Of a stretch of DNA of 64,000 bases, positions 1-12,535 are shown piece by piece. The notes under the pieces are model-generated. The model had not been told where the DNA came from, searched no databases, and saw only the letters and a list, made by a program, of their open reading frames with translations. Each line of letters opens with the position of its first letter. Positions within the stretch are counted from its first letter, which is position 1. The stretch spans positions 281,613 to 345,612 of the forward strand of contig NW_006499775.1 in NCBI RefSeq assembly GCF_000471905.2, read 5' to 3'. Made by a program: the position numbers and the translations under genes. Source of the stretch: Amborella trichopoda (Eukaryota > Streptophyta > Magnoliopsida > Amborellales > Amborellaceae).

Positions 1-654
1 TCTCTCTCTCTATCAGCCCACCGTAATAAAAGTAATATGAGTTAACTGTTGGGCATCATAGATCTTATCTTTTGCATTTGTGTATTTGGATTAATATAAA
101 AAAATCTGGGAATTGATGTCAGGAATGTTTGGTTTCCTCAATTCAAAGTTCTTACGTTGATTATAGAGAGGGTATGAAACCACAGTGGAAATTGAAAGGT
201 ATTCTTTTGAGAAGTAACTACCTGCTTAAGGATAAATTGGGTTATTTTCAATTTTCAAAATTTATTTTTAACAACAATTTCCCCATCTTTGTGATTTTTT
301 GGTAATGGGTTTTGTGGAAAAGTCGTGGCTTAGGTTATTGGGACTTTGATTTTTATGTGGAAAAAAAGGGCTGATGTGTGGAAAAGTCTAATTAGATTTT
401 TATGTGGAAAAAAAAGGGTTGCTTTTCATGGGGCGAATTTTGGTCTTGTTTATGGCGAAAGTAACATCTACCCAAAATTTGATGCCCTTGTGTGGAAAAA
501 GAAGATCAAATGGTGCCAAATTTAATGACTGTTTTAGTGCGTAGTAACAGCTCACTAGAAGGAGATTTTTTTTTGCTGCAAGACGTTTATATCAAGGGAA
601 ATTTATATATAAATACTGTTTTATACATTAACAGAAAAAAAAGTATTGACCCGG

Positions 655-800
655 TGCTGGTCCCACCTAAGCAAGGCTTCGAGAGGCGTGGGCTGGTAAG
701 GGTCCTAACTTTTTGTCTTAGGCACTTTTTGGCTTGGGCACAAAGGGCCATTCTTGGAACTCAAACCCATGATCTTGTCCTGGCTACCCAAGCTTTTTAC
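655..800 (-). mobile_element. SINE-like relic (Au-type)
   Basis: Read on the minus strand, the block has a pol III B-box-like GGGTTTGAGTTCC, then a GGCCCTTTGTGC segment, then GGACCCTTACCAGCCCACGC and a tail AGCACCGGGTC before a T run. This order resembles the plant Au SINE family. The A box is poor and no target-site duplication was found, so it is a decayed copy at best. Confidence 0.45.
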
Positions 801-1192
801 GGTCACATCGTCATTACGTACTATTTTTTATAGCATCGAATATATTTTAATTTTAAATTAAGCTAAAATTTGTTTACATTTTCTCTCCATCATGTACTAA
901 TAAAAATATTTATATTTAAAATAAATAAAATTATCAAACTGCCCCTAATTTGTAGAGGAGTAATTTGGTAATTTTGTATATTTTAAATTATTTTAAATAT
1001 TTTTATAAGTGTATGACTGCGAGAAGTATTGACATATCAAATTTGAGCCTCATGTATATGAAGAAAAATAAATTAAAATACTTTTTATGTTACTAAAAAA
1101 TGGCACTTGATTGCAAAATATTGAATATTTAGGACTATTTTTAAATACAAAAAATGAAATAGAATTTATCTATGAATTTTCCTTATATCAAA

Positions 1193-1588
1193 GGGAAAAG
1201 TTTATATAAGGTTGCAACCTTAAAATGTAGAATCACGTATGCATCTCAAAAATCTATCAAAAATATTGTTTTATTTTTTAAAAACCCTCTTAATTGATCA
1301 TCTCGACATCGAGATGTATGAAATATGAAAAAAAATAAAAATAAAATTTGAATCCCATAAATAGTACATCTTGCAACACATTATCTAGACAGTCAATTTT
1401 CAAGATTTTCATATATTTTATAGATCTACTTGATTTTAAGCATTTTTAGAATTTAAAATTTTTTAATTAGATATAAAAATGGATTTTAAGATGATCCTAA
1501 TAATTTTTTAGAACAAAAGTACATGATAAATTTGGAGGTGCGCCTTAATTGGATTGTTTAAGGTTGCAACCTTATAGAAACCGCAACC
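1193..1588 (+). mobile_element. Family A Mutator-like MITE with perfect 9-bp TSD
   Basis: A 396-bp element starts GGGAAAAGTTTATATAAGG and ends CTTATAGAAACCGCAACC. Both ends carry the subterminal palindrome AAGGTTGCAACCTT. It is flanked by the identical 9-mer TATATCAAA at 1184-1192 and 1589-1597, the duplication length typical of Mutator-like transposases. The interior has the family core (TTGATCATCTCGACATCGAG ... TAGATCTACTTGATTT) and no coding capacity, so it is non-autonomous. Confidence 0.85.
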
Positions 1589-1798
1589 TATATCAAATGC
1601 TTTATGCAATGTTATTTTCTTGTGGAAAAGTATGTCCGTTACTATCGCATGAAAGCTCAGCCCAAAATTTCAATTTTGGAAGGATACATTTGGCTTGCCG
1701 ACCAATAGGCATGGAGCCAACCTCTCGATGGGCCTTAGGAATAGTTATCCGAATCAAATCAGCTATCGAAAAAGACATATAAAAAAAGAGAAATTATT

Positions 1799-1982
1799 AT
1801 CCTATAGGACCTTTCTCTACCCATATGGGTAGGACTTCAAAATATCACCATTAAATTTAGCACGGATCTATGGAAAAATCAAATCCCACACCCATGTGAT
1901 AACTTTTTTAAGAGATCCGTGTCAACTTTAATGTAATCTTTTGGAGTCCTACATACATGGGTGGGGAAGGTTCTATAGGATC
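1799..1982. mobile_element. Family C inverted-repeat element, copy 1
   Basis: The left arm ATCCTATAGGACCTTTCTCT with ACCCATATGGGTAGGACTTC is the imperfect complement of the right arm (GAGTCCTACATACATGGGTG, GGTTCTATAGGAT). The arms cover almost the whole element, leaving a centre around CACACCCATGTGATAAC. No clear TSD was found. Confidence 0.6.
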
Positions 1983-3689
1983 ATTACCTCCTAAAAAAAA
2001 CAAGAATAATAATCTAAAAGTATGATCTCTTGTTTAAAATGTTGAACCAATCAAAATAGGAAGATATGACCAGCTTAAATAGATTTAATACTGATTTTGA
2101 CTCCAATTAAATTATGTTTTTATTTTAGACTAGATTGAACCAAGTGGTCTAATTCAGTCTTCATAACTATAGCTTAGGTACTGTTCTTTTGCCCCAATTT
2201 TGTCACATACTTGGGCATAAAAAGAGATTATGAAAAAGAATTTGTAAAGAAGATTCAAAAAATAGTTTTAAAAAAAATTATAGTAAATACGAACAGTGCA
2301 CTGGAAAGAACGAAACAATATCATTAAGGGGTTAGAATTTTTTGTTTGACCTGGAAGTTTTTAAAATTTTTGTCATCACCAAATGAACAATTTAAGAGAA
2401 AAAAAAGAAAGAATATCATTAAGAGGTTACAACCTCTTATAAAAAAACATTTAGAGGGTTAAAAGATCTTAATCAATTTTGGAGCGTTTACTTTTTCATT
2501 TTATTTCACATGAGTACCTCTAAAATTATTTTCAAAAATACCAAAGTTATCGTTGTGCTAAGACAACCCTGAACAAGCAGGGACGGTTCAATAATTTGAC
2601 CTCCCCTAAATAAGCAAGGGTACTCTTGTTATTTTATTCGAGACTCTTGCTGTGTAAAATCCTACTATTAGGGTCAGGTCAGTCATCGAATTGGCAACTA
2701 GACTTGTCTTGTCGAATTATAAAGAAAAATATTAGTTATTTATCTTTGTTTAACTAATCGAACCAATCAAAATTGACTAGTCAAATTGGTCAAAACACTA
2801 GTTTTGAATAAGTTTTTGCTAAAGCCAATTATTAGTTTAAACCAGACCAGCCAAAGCGTTGGGCGACAATCTAATTAGTTGGACTACATGTTCGGTCTGG
2901 TCTTGATTATGTTCCAAATTATTAAAATACCCCCAATCCATCTTGAAAAGAAGTAATTTTTTTAAGGAGGTAAGTGAATGGTGTGATAATAAAGAGTAAA
3001 CCTTGTAATATTAGCTAAGATATTTTGAACCCCTTAATCATTTTGTACAAAGTGGCCCCTTGATTAGCACAAATTTTGATATAAATTTTCTCAAAAGCTA
3101 TGATACATTTTAATATGTTAGATTTCACATCTAATGGTAAAGAAAAATTGTGGCATTCTTGTAATAAAAATGAATGGTCTTATAGTATACAATCCCCCCA
3201 TAAAAATAGATGGCTTGTGCCAATCAAATTAGAAAAACCATTTTCAGGATTTTATACTTTGGACAAGACTGGCCAAAAAATCGATTAATGGTCCACTTGG
3301 TCGGACTACCAACTTGGTCCGAGCTGATAACTATACTTCTTCAACGTTACCAACTCCGAACATGGCTAATTTGAGTATTTTTAGGATAATTTTTAAGGAG
3401 GTACTTGAACAGGATGAAAAATAAAAATAAACTCCCTAATATCAGTTGAGATATTTTCAACCCCTTCATATGTCTATGACCTCTTAAATGATATCTTCCT
3501 AAAAGTTGATTTTAAAAACTAGCCACGCCATGAAATGGATTCCCTGTGCTAATATTAGTTAAGGAAACTATTTTATGCCAATTTCTTTTAATGGGCTTCT
3601 TATTTTAGGGCGAGATGATGTGAATGCAAGGGGGCGAAACAAATGCCCATTAGGCCCCCAAAATGAGGAGGGTGGAGCAATTTAGTCCA

Positions 3690-4010
3690 TGGTTATCAAG
3701 ACCGGACTAAACAGTAATTTGATTGGTTGGACTCTGAATTAGTGTCTTAGCCAATCCGATCCAAATTAAAATCGACTTTGCTTAAATATCAGTCAAAACT
3801 AGCGTTTGATTGATCCGGTCAGCCCATTTTGACCTATTCGACCAGCCCAAACAAGGTTAGGCAATGTTTTTTTAAAATATATGGTATATTTTTACAATAT
3901 TATTCATATTCTTTTATATTTTAAAATCCAATCAAATTGATTCGACAGGTAGTCAGACCAATTTTGACTAGATCAATTCCCTCACTGGGTTGATCCTGAT
4001 AATAATAACT
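3690..4010. mobile_element. hAT-like relic
   Basis: The left end GGTTATCAAGACCGGACTAA and right end GGGTTGATCCTGATAATAAT are imperfect inverted repeats around GATCC/GACCAATT-rich sequence similar in style to the hAT MITEs. No matching 8-bp TSD was found and the boundaries are rough. Confidence 0.35.
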
Positions 4011-4188
4011 ACGCCATCTATTAGCTAAGTTGGTTTAACTATAATTTGGGGGTGAAAAGAGTGTCCTTGAGTCCCCAATCTGGGGAGTGCGCTGGAATTT
4101 AATTGTGTGTTGAGTAAGTTGGTTGAAGTATGATCAGTTACATAAACTTACATGAAAACATTTTGATGACTATTGATGTTTTTATATC

Positions 4189-4520
4189 ACCTTATCTCAA
4201 AATAATAACTTGGGAAAAATATGATTATAATGATGAAAATGTTTTAAAAAAACGAACTAAGGTAATCATATCAACCAATTTATTAATAAAGTGGTTCCTT
4301 AAGAAGATCATTTTGATTTTCTTATATCATCTTATCTCAAAAATAGTAATAAAGTGGTTACTTAAGAAGATCATTTTGATTTCTTATATCATCTTATCTC
4401 AAAAATAGTAACTTGGAATAAAATATCATTATAATGGTCAAGATGTTTTAAAAAAAGCAACAAAGGTAACTATATCAACCAATTTATTAACAAACTGTTT
4501 ACTTAAGAAGACCATTTCAT
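4189..4520. repeat. Imperfect direct repeats
   Basis: TATATCATCTTATCTCAAAA with TAGTAA and ACTTAAGAAGATCATTTTGA recur at about 4190, 4325 and 4385. The pattern fits partial tandem duplication of an AT-rich unit. Confidence 0.7.
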
Positions 4521-5224
4521 TCAAGTACCTTAAGTATTTTTTGGAAATGCCTAAAATTCTCTTGATTTAGATTTGAAATAGTCTTGAACAAACAAAGTTA
4601 TTTGGATAATTTGACCAAGAAATACATGGACCAAAATCTTAGTCTACCCCAACTTGTCAAAGATCCCAAACCTACAATAAGATATTTTACAAGAAACACA
4701 TTCTAAATTTGAAATTAGGAACAAGCAGGCGGTAATTTTGTTATTTAGGTTGAGTAACTTAACTCACGCTGAATGACATAAATTGTTTGCTTGTTCTTGG
4801 TTCAAAACACAGAATGAGATATTTTATTGAAAATATATATTCCGGGTTTAAAAAATAGAAGAAACAAGTGCATTGCATCATTCGGCTTGGGCCACTTAAA
4901 AATGAATAAATTACCAAAATACTCTTCCTCGCTTCAAGATTCAAAATCTGAATCGAGGATATCTTGAGTAAATTACAAAAACATTTCGTTGTATAAATTT
5001 GAATCTCACTTTGTATGATAGGGTTTCAATTTTGTAGTCTTCTCCAACCTCTCATTATGATCACACTCTTATTTTATAAATGATGGATCGACTGCGGGTT
5101 AGACTCTAAAACCAGCAGGACATGTCTCTATCTTCTTGTTTTCTTTTCTAGGGATATCCTGTTTTTATTTTTTGCATCTCCTTGGAACGTGTGACCGAGG
5201 ATCCCTTTCCTTTGGACTATGCCT

Positions 5225-5573
5225 GACCTCAAAATTTACCGAAAATTGTAGTTCTAGCGTCTGAAAACTTTCAAATACATCATCTCGACCTTGACCATTA
5301 TGAATCTGAGAAAAAAAATAAGGATTTCAAGTCTTAAAATTAGTGTTATATTGTAATAGATATATGGGCTGTCCATTTCGCCCTAAAAATAAGTGTTTAC
5401 GGATCCACAAGATCTATACAATTTTTTGAGCTTTCAAGTTTTATAGTTGATGTTGAAAATTGATTCTAAAGCTACAATGGGGACTTTCGAAACCTAAAGT
5501 GCTTTTTGGACGAGGATTCGAAGTGAGGTTTTACTTTATTTTCATAAAACCTGGGCGGCGTTATAGAAACTGC
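5225..5573 (+). mobile_element. Family A MITE, subfamily II
   Basis: It shares the core CATCTCGACC...ATGAATCTGAG and GTTTACGGATCC...AAGATCTA with family A. It ends in the variant GAGGTTTTACTTTATTTTCA ... TTATAGAAACTGCAACC that also appears at 39800-40168 and, inverted, at 52060-52445. The left boundary is approximate and no TSD was identified. Confidence 0.55.
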
Positions 5574-8500
5574 AACCTTTGATTAATTACTTCCTTTTCT
5601 TTAGCTTTGATGATTTGACTTTTCCATTTCCACAGCTGAGTCACTCTTTGGATGAGGCTCAAATAACAAAGAAGAAAATGAAGCAGCTTTGTGTTGGTTG
5701 TTTGATAACTTGTAGACAATAAAGAATTATCAATTCGTGAGGGGGACCCATGAGGGAGCCTACAAGAGAAAATGCAGTTTAATAGCAATGAAGAATTGTC
5801 AATTCATGAGAAACACCACTTAAAGAGAGAGAGAGCTCAAGGACCAACCAAAAAAAAAAAAAAGTACTAAATAAGCTGAAGCTCAAGGACCACACAAAAA
5901 ACATCAAGTAATGAACAAGACCATCAAGAATGCAAGTTGGTAGGACCCTGAAAGTACCACTTTCTTCGCCCTAGCTTCCATTGGGTTGGATTATACTTGT
6001 GTTCAACATTATTATATTGCAGGGATTGCTCTTTCTTATGAATCCCTTGATTATTGCAAATCTTTTATCCTTATTTAATCTAATGGAAGATCAAGAGGTT
6101 ATCACCGTTCATTGGAGTGATTGAGGATGGAGGAGAGCCAGGCCCACCATCAGAGTTATGTCTTCCTCTGATGGGTCCCACCATCTCCACCAAGATTTTG
6201 CAGGTCAAATGATATCATTTTCAAAATTCACGGGCGATAAAAAGTAAAGTCGCATCTCAAAACCTCACAAATTTTGGGCTAGAAAACCCCTATGGCATAT
6301 AATTTTATTTACCTCCTTGATAATGAAATTTGGAGTTCTGGAAATAGTGCAGATCTAATGAATCTGAGAACACTTGAAATGAATGGTACAAATAATGCCT
6401 TATGAAATGCAATATTTTTATGGCTTAGAGATCTATTTTTTAAATCTATAATTTTTTTAAGTTGAGATGATTAGCATGTTGTTATTTGGGTTTGGAACAT
6501 CAATTTACGGCAAGAATTTATTTTGCAACTTTATGCTGACCATGTCCTCCATTTGTAAACTTTGAATGATAATGTCTTCTCAAAATTTGTATGTACTGTT
6601 TGTCCTCTTTTGTTTTGGGTAAATATGTACTGTTTGTCTCTTCTTTTTTTTGGGGGGTGAATGTGTACTGTTTGTCATTTATGTATGTTATTTAGCCCTT
6701 ACAAAAAGCTCCAAATGTCCTGTTTATCAGCTGCAGCAAGAGTGGTAATTTGAGTCCTTGGAAATATGAAACAAACTTGGTGGTCTTAGTAGACCAAATT
6801 GTAGATGGGTCGTGTGGCCAAAACACCATGTTACGGATGCGTTTGACATCAAAACTCTCAAAATCATCTGTATTAATTTCTAACACCAATTTAATTAAAG
6901 AAAATTTTGCATTTGAGTTTAAAACCATGCTCTAAATAAACTCCCCGTCCTGTGCCGTCCACATTTGAAGAACTCAAAATTGCCTTGTTTGAGGGTTTTT
7001 GCAAGTTTCCATTGTCTTGAACACTTGATACATTTGGAGTAGGGGCTGGGTTGAGCACTCACACACCATAGTCATCACGTTGTTGTTTTCATTCTCACCA
7101 ACACCACCTACGAACACTTTTAAAAAACCAAACTCCTAAATTATTTGAGAAACCAGGTAGGGTCCTGTACCGAAAATGATAGTCATGTAAATTCGGCAAG
7201 GAAGGGCATCAAATCCCCAAGTTTTACGAGAAAGAATTTGAATAGGAATTTTTTTTTTCTTTTTCTTTTTTTTTAATAGTAAATTTTCCTAAGATAATTC
7301 AACTTCTTGTTTTGGACACGGTGTGAAATGTATGTTGTCTTTCTCATTGATTTATTGCATGTGAGGGCCTGAGGGACCACAAACTCTTGCATTCTTTAAC
7401 GCAACGGCTACGCCAAAGCATCAATATGTTGCATTTCAACTTAAATGGCACGATGATTTGGGTTTTGTCAATTTTCCCTCTTAAGATTCTCAATCAATTG
7501 ATTTCCGAGGATGTAACTTCACTGCTTGATCCTTTTAATAAATTTCGTGAATATTGTCAAAATAAAAAGAATTCTCAATCACTTTTCACAAATGGGATAT
7601 CATTACCTTGAATTTTTCTCCGTTCCATCTGCTTTTCTTTTTGCTTTTCGTAGTTTGTCTCGTGTGATTTTTCTTATGAATGTGTGTCACGGGCTAAGTT
7701 TGAAAACCACCAAATTCAGAGGCACCTCATTCTTAGAATTTCAAGCAAAACTATTCATAGGGAGTGAACATTGCTTTCATTTATGCGTAAAAAAAGGGAC
7801 ATGTAACTATTGATTTGGAGTCTAATGCATAAATGTCGCGTCTATAAGTTTTAGGTTCATCTAGTGATTTGAAAAATGGATAGGTGAACTCGATGGAGCG
7901 TTGTAAAAATCGGTATGGATTGCCATTTTATTGCATGGAAAAAATAGTGAACAGGTGAATAAACATGTGAAAAAAAAAAATGAACCGCCCAAAAACCAGT
8001 TTGGATTGGTGAATCGATGTTTAACAAAATGTTGCTTTATTACAGCAAATCGCTTGTTTTCTTCTAGGCCCCGATGATTTCCTCATGTTGCCATGATTAG
8101 CATGGGATGACCGATTCCTCGAATTGACATAATTCGACCTCGAATTGACATAATTCGACCAGGCAATTATGTGCCGACCAAGCATTTTTTTAGATTAGTG
8201 GGTCAACCCATCGTATCCCTTCTAAATTTCCAGTAGTGTTACATGGATACTGATACGTGTCTAGTGCTTTGGGCCAAAAAGGAGGGCGACAATTCCGTAA
8301 AAAGTAAATGCAAAAGTTTCGTTATATAAACTGTACAAATAAAATTAAAACTCTCATGAAAAGAAAAGTACAAAGCACCGGAAAATCATAATATATAAAA
8401 GAATTTATGAAGTTTTAAACAGCATTAAGTAAATTTGTTTTTATTTTTCAAAATAATGCTATTTGTAATAGCTACTAAAAATTAAATTTCCTGAAGCCAA

Positions 8501-8710
8501 GTAGCAATTGCTGGTGACCCTTACTAGTAAATTGCAACTCGATATTAACTTTCTGGACTTTAATGCAACTTTATATCACAATTTTGAGACAGACATCTTG
8601 AAGGACACGATAAGGCAACAATTACATCTGTTAGCGGTACAAGACCCAAGAGAGAGGGAAAAAAAAAGAACAGGTATACTCTGCTCTCGTAGGAGCATAC
8701 TATACATTTA

Positions 8711-8987
8711 CTCCCTCACTCAAAACACCTAATTAGGATTTTTTTTTTCTTCTAAATTTTTTATGATCACAGAATAATTAATAGATGATTATTTTTAAAA
8801 TAAAAATTTAAAATTTTGAGTCATTTGACACTTAAAGCATAAGATTTTTCTAACACATAGAGAGCTCCCTTTTAAAATTTTTTTTATTTTTATTTTTCTT
8901 ACCGATATTTGTTTGGAGATTGTAAAAATCATATCCCAAAATTTAAGATCTAAACAGTATCCCTAGCATATATTTTGCCCGAGGGAG
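8711..8987. mobile_element. Stowaway-type MITE (Tc1/Mariner), TA TSD
   Basis: A 277-bp AT-rich element: starts CTCCCTCACTC and ends GCCCGAGGGAG, with TA on both sides (8709-8710 and 8988-8989). The CTCCCTC terminus plus TA duplication is the Stowaway signature. Confidence 0.72.
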
Positions 8988-9110
8988 TAAATCGATAGGA
9001 GTGGAAAATCTTTTAAGAAAAAAACAAAAACTGAAAAAGAGCCAAATTCAAGCAGCCAAGTAAGACAGCTTTTCCAAAAATTTTGTTTTCCCGCAAACCT
9101 GTTTTTTATT

Positions 9111-9484
9111 GGGGTGTGGTTTGTACAAGGCCGACGTCGTAAACAATCAAAGTAAGACGCACCTTGAAATAGAAAGGTGCTATTTCAGTATTGGAAATTT
9201 GTGGTGGTATGAAACTTTATTTTCATTTTTAATTATAAAAATTAAAATTTAAAAAATAATATCAATCGAGCAAATTTATGAACATTTTATAAACTTGAAA
9301 CTTGACGATCTAAAAAAATGCAATACAATATGTACTATTTTCAAGATTTGAAATGATATTTTTTTTCATGTTCATGCATCTTGAGGTTGAGATGACCTAT
9401 TAGAGGATTTTCGAATATCGAAATAACCTCTTCTAGTGATTTTTTTTATTGTTTCAGGCATCACCCTTTTATAAACTTTTTCTT
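9111..9484 (-). mobile_element. Family A MITE (inverted orientation)
   Basis: The element begins GGGGTGTGGTTTGTACAAGGC and ends TTATAAACTTTTTC, matching the two family termini in reverse. The interior contains the inverted core CATGCATCTTGAGGTTGAGA. Boundaries at the 3' side are approximate. Confidence 0.65.
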
Positions 9485-9947
9485 ATTGTAATATAAGAAA
9501 CGACAATAAAAATTTACTAGCGTTTTATTTTCTGGTTAGTAGCGTTTTATTTGCTTATACTTGACGCTTCATACTTGCATAACACGATCTTTGGAGCAAA
9601 GCTCTTGGTCTATATAAAAATTTATTTAAATAGTACAGTTCAATCTTCACCAATCGAAATGATTGCCCATTCAAAAAAGCCTTCAAATCGGGTTGATTCG
9701 CGACCCATAACCTCACCTGTCATGATCCATGAAAACCCTTCATAGGCTCAAGGAAACAAAAGATACAATACAATTTGACCCGACCTGTTGCAACTGCGAC
9801 CAATCTAATTTTGCTTTGGATCAGATTACTTTAACAGGTTTTCAAGAACCAAGTCAAAGTCTACACGCTACAATAAATGCCAGTAATGGGCGGGCTCTTA
9901 GAAACTCAAAGGTTCAAGTCCTTGAATTTTTTCAACCAAATAGATAT

Positions 9948-10115
9948 GTCTACCACCAAGACGAAGTCTAAGATCTACATGATATTTAATGGGGCAACTT
10001 AGCTAGCTGAGATGCTCCAAATTATGCGATTGTCTACAACCAAGACGAAGTCTAAGATCTACATGACATTTGATGGGGCAACTTAGCTAGTTGAGATGCT
10101 CCAAATTATGGGATT
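9948..10115. repeat. Tandem duplication, 84-bp period
   Basis: GTCTAC(C/A)ACCAAGACGAAG, TCTAAGATCTACATGA and GAGATGCTCCAAATTATG occur twice with few differences. A family B MITE begins inside the end of the second unit. Confidence 0.88.
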
Positions 10116-10319
10116 GTTTATAAAGAGGTTATTTATCTTTTGTACGTGGATGTCACAATCATTTTTGTCTTATAAGAGTGTCATTGAATAGACACAAAGT
10201 TTCAAAATAAATTTTTCAGACTTCATGACTCATCACAAACCATCCAATTTTACATCTAATTAATGAGAATGATTGTGACCTGATAAATGATATCTCAGTA
10301 GACAATCCTCCAAATTATT
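10110..10319 (+). mobile_element. Family B Mutator-like MITE with perfect 9-bp TSD
   Basis: A 210-bp element starts GGGATTGTTTATAAAGAGG; the complement of its end starts AGGATTGTCTACTGAGATA. It is flanked by CCAAATTAT at 10101-10109 and 10320-10328. The left TSD also forms the end of an 84-bp tandem duplication, so the element sits at the edge of that array. Confidence 0.78.
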
Positions 10320-11590
10320 ACTTGTTTCCTTTGAGGAGTGGCTTTGGACCTCTAACTGATACTGAAATTGGTGTTGTTGAATATCTTCTTTGGGGAATTG
10401 CTATTCATCAATACAAGGTCTTTCGAAAGTACCAAATGCCAAGTTACTCACGAAAGATGTACTGAGTTTTATGAAATATCGAGCCAGGCAATACCAAGTT
10501 AGGCTTTGAAATCACAATCTGAAATCTGATGACTTACTTGATTACTCTTGGAATACTGATTCCATAAAAGGTGAATTCCAAAATATTTTCTCTGCATATT
10601 TCATTGACTTATAAATTTAAAATTTTAAATATTTAGGATTACATAATTAGGTACGACACCACGTAGAATACATCAGCAGTACTTATTGCTATAATAAAAG
10701 ACAAGGGGATTTAACCATTTTGCAGAACCTAATTTTTAGGCAAGCAAGACTGTAGCTATGCAACAAGGACCCGTGTCAATGTTTAGAAATGGATACCAGT
10801 TTCAAAAACACCGATTCTTCTTTTTTTTTTTTTTTTTTTATTCTGTAAACATTAAAGAAACTAAATTTAAAAACATTTGTACATAAAAAAGATGGGGTAG
10901 GATTTTATGTGATCTTAAGTACTTTTGCCGCACGCATACAATTAAAGCTAGTTAGATAAAGTACATATGTGCTTCAAAAGTCTTATATGTTCGTCCCACG
11001 CTAATGAAATAGAAAAGGAAGTTTTATAAGAGGGCAGTAAGACAATTATACTTTACAATACATAATGTTAAGCAGCTAGGAAACAATATACTTGTAGAAT
11101 TGGTGTAACTTAACTGAGAATATTGAGATGGATAAATGGCAAAAAAGAAATGATAGAATTTGAAAATGAATACATCAAAAATAACTTAAATATGACTTCA
11201 ATAAGTGATAAGATGAGAGAAAATAAACTGACAGTCTAGCAATGTCTTTTTCACTCAAAAAGATATAGATGAAAAATGGTGAGAAAAGACTTAGAGACCT
11301 ATCGTATAATGCATGGTCCTTAACAGAAAGGAAGAATGGAACAAGATTCATACAACTAACCCTAAATACTAGGAATAAAGCCCGGATGATGACGACTAAG
11401 TACTTTTCCAACTAGATTTCAACAAAAAAGGTCTAGAATTATCTAATTTCTTAAGCGTCAAGCACAGTTATCATGTCTTTAGAATATCCACACATGCTAA
11501 AAACCATATACACAAGTTCATCTTGGATACTACAACCAAAATTATATACATGCCCAACTGCTCAACATGTTCACATGTAGATGGAAATAA

Positions 11591-11823
11591 AAAATTGTAT
11601 ACAATGAGACTATTTACTTTTGATACAAAGAGATCACAATTATTTACAACCATTCGAAGTGAAACCCAATAGTTTATATACGTCACAAAATTCGAAAAAA
11701 TTACTTTTGAACTTTGAACTTGATCAATGGAATAAATACATCAATATTATTTCACATCCAATGGTCAAGATTATTTATGACCACCTTGTACCAAAGTTAA
11801 ATAGTCTCATTGTATACTTTTTC
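11591..11823 (+). mobile_element. Family B Mutator-like MITE with 9-bp TSD (8/9)
   Basis: A 233-bp element with long terminal inverted repeats: GTATACAATGAGACTATTTA occurs at both ends in opposite orientation, and the similarity extends about 65 bp inward through the GATCACAATTATTTACAACC region. The flanks are TGGAAATAA (11582-11590) and TTGAAATAA (11824-11832). Confidence 0.8.
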
Positions 11824-12039
11824 TTGAAATAATGTCCATATGCACATTAATGAGAGAGATCTAATTAAGAGATACACATGCACATGATGTGTGCAAGTGG
11901 AAATATGGGAAAGTATTTGTTAGAGCGGGCGGCTTTTCTACCCCTCAAATCTCATCAAAAAGATGAACTTTCAACATCCAAAAACCTGCAAACCGATCAT
12001 CTTGACCTCGAAAAAATAAAATTACAAACCATCAATAGG

Positions 12040-12535
12040 GTTTCGCTGGAACTGCAATTTCCAATGGGGTTGTGAAGCACAATATACCCAATGTAATAGA
12101 GCCACAGCCCTGCCCAAGCTACAGCCATAAAATAGTGACACTTTCATTACACTTCCAAACAAAGGAAAAGAGAAAAAAAAAACATAAAAACAGATAAACA
12201 TCACCATAATGTAACTTTGCAAGAACTTGCACTCAAAACAAGGTGCAGGCACAGACGCCTTAAGGCAGTTCATATCAAAGGTGAACTTCCACATGCAGAT
12301 GGTTTCTTCATCATCATCATAGCCTTTTCCCAATTGCAGATGGCCTCATCTTTACCCTAAAAACTTTGTCCAAAATATTAAGTGGACAAATGCAAAAGTT
12401 GGTACTGTTACACATGCAAAGGTTATGGCTTCATGAATGAGACACGTTTAGGTCACCAGTTACCTTAAACAAAAATGCATGCCAATATGTGGTTTAACCT
12501 TGAAAATAATACATTTCAAGATACAATATCTCAAT
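12040..12535 (-). other. Probable PAS1 3' UTR
   Basis: This is the roughly 500 bases after the PAS1 stop codon (12536-12538). It has no recognisable repeat and is less AT-rich than the flanking DNA. A 103-codon minus-strand frame in it (12022-12333) resembles no family I know and ends in hydrophobic low-complexity sequence. I read it as untranslated sequence. The poly(A) site cannot be fixed. Confidence 0.45.

Larger units (their letters stand above)
1..12039. other. Intergenic, repeat-rich; no gene supported
   Basis: All frames here are under 115 codons, with no recognisable domain and no splice-consistent chain of conserved blocks. The segment holds a SINE-like relic, two well-bounded Mutator-like MITEs plus a diverged one, a Stowaway element, a family C inverted-repeat element, an hAT-like relic and a tandem duplication, listed separately. 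Stretches such as 2000-3680, 5600-8700 and 10330-11590 showed me only AT-rich or diverged repeat sequence. Confidence 0.7.

Noticed and set aside
9885..9925. Possible tRNA gene or pol III promoter (GGTTCAAGTCC)
   Set aside because: A B-box-like motif only. No A box at the right distance and no cloverleaf could be formed.
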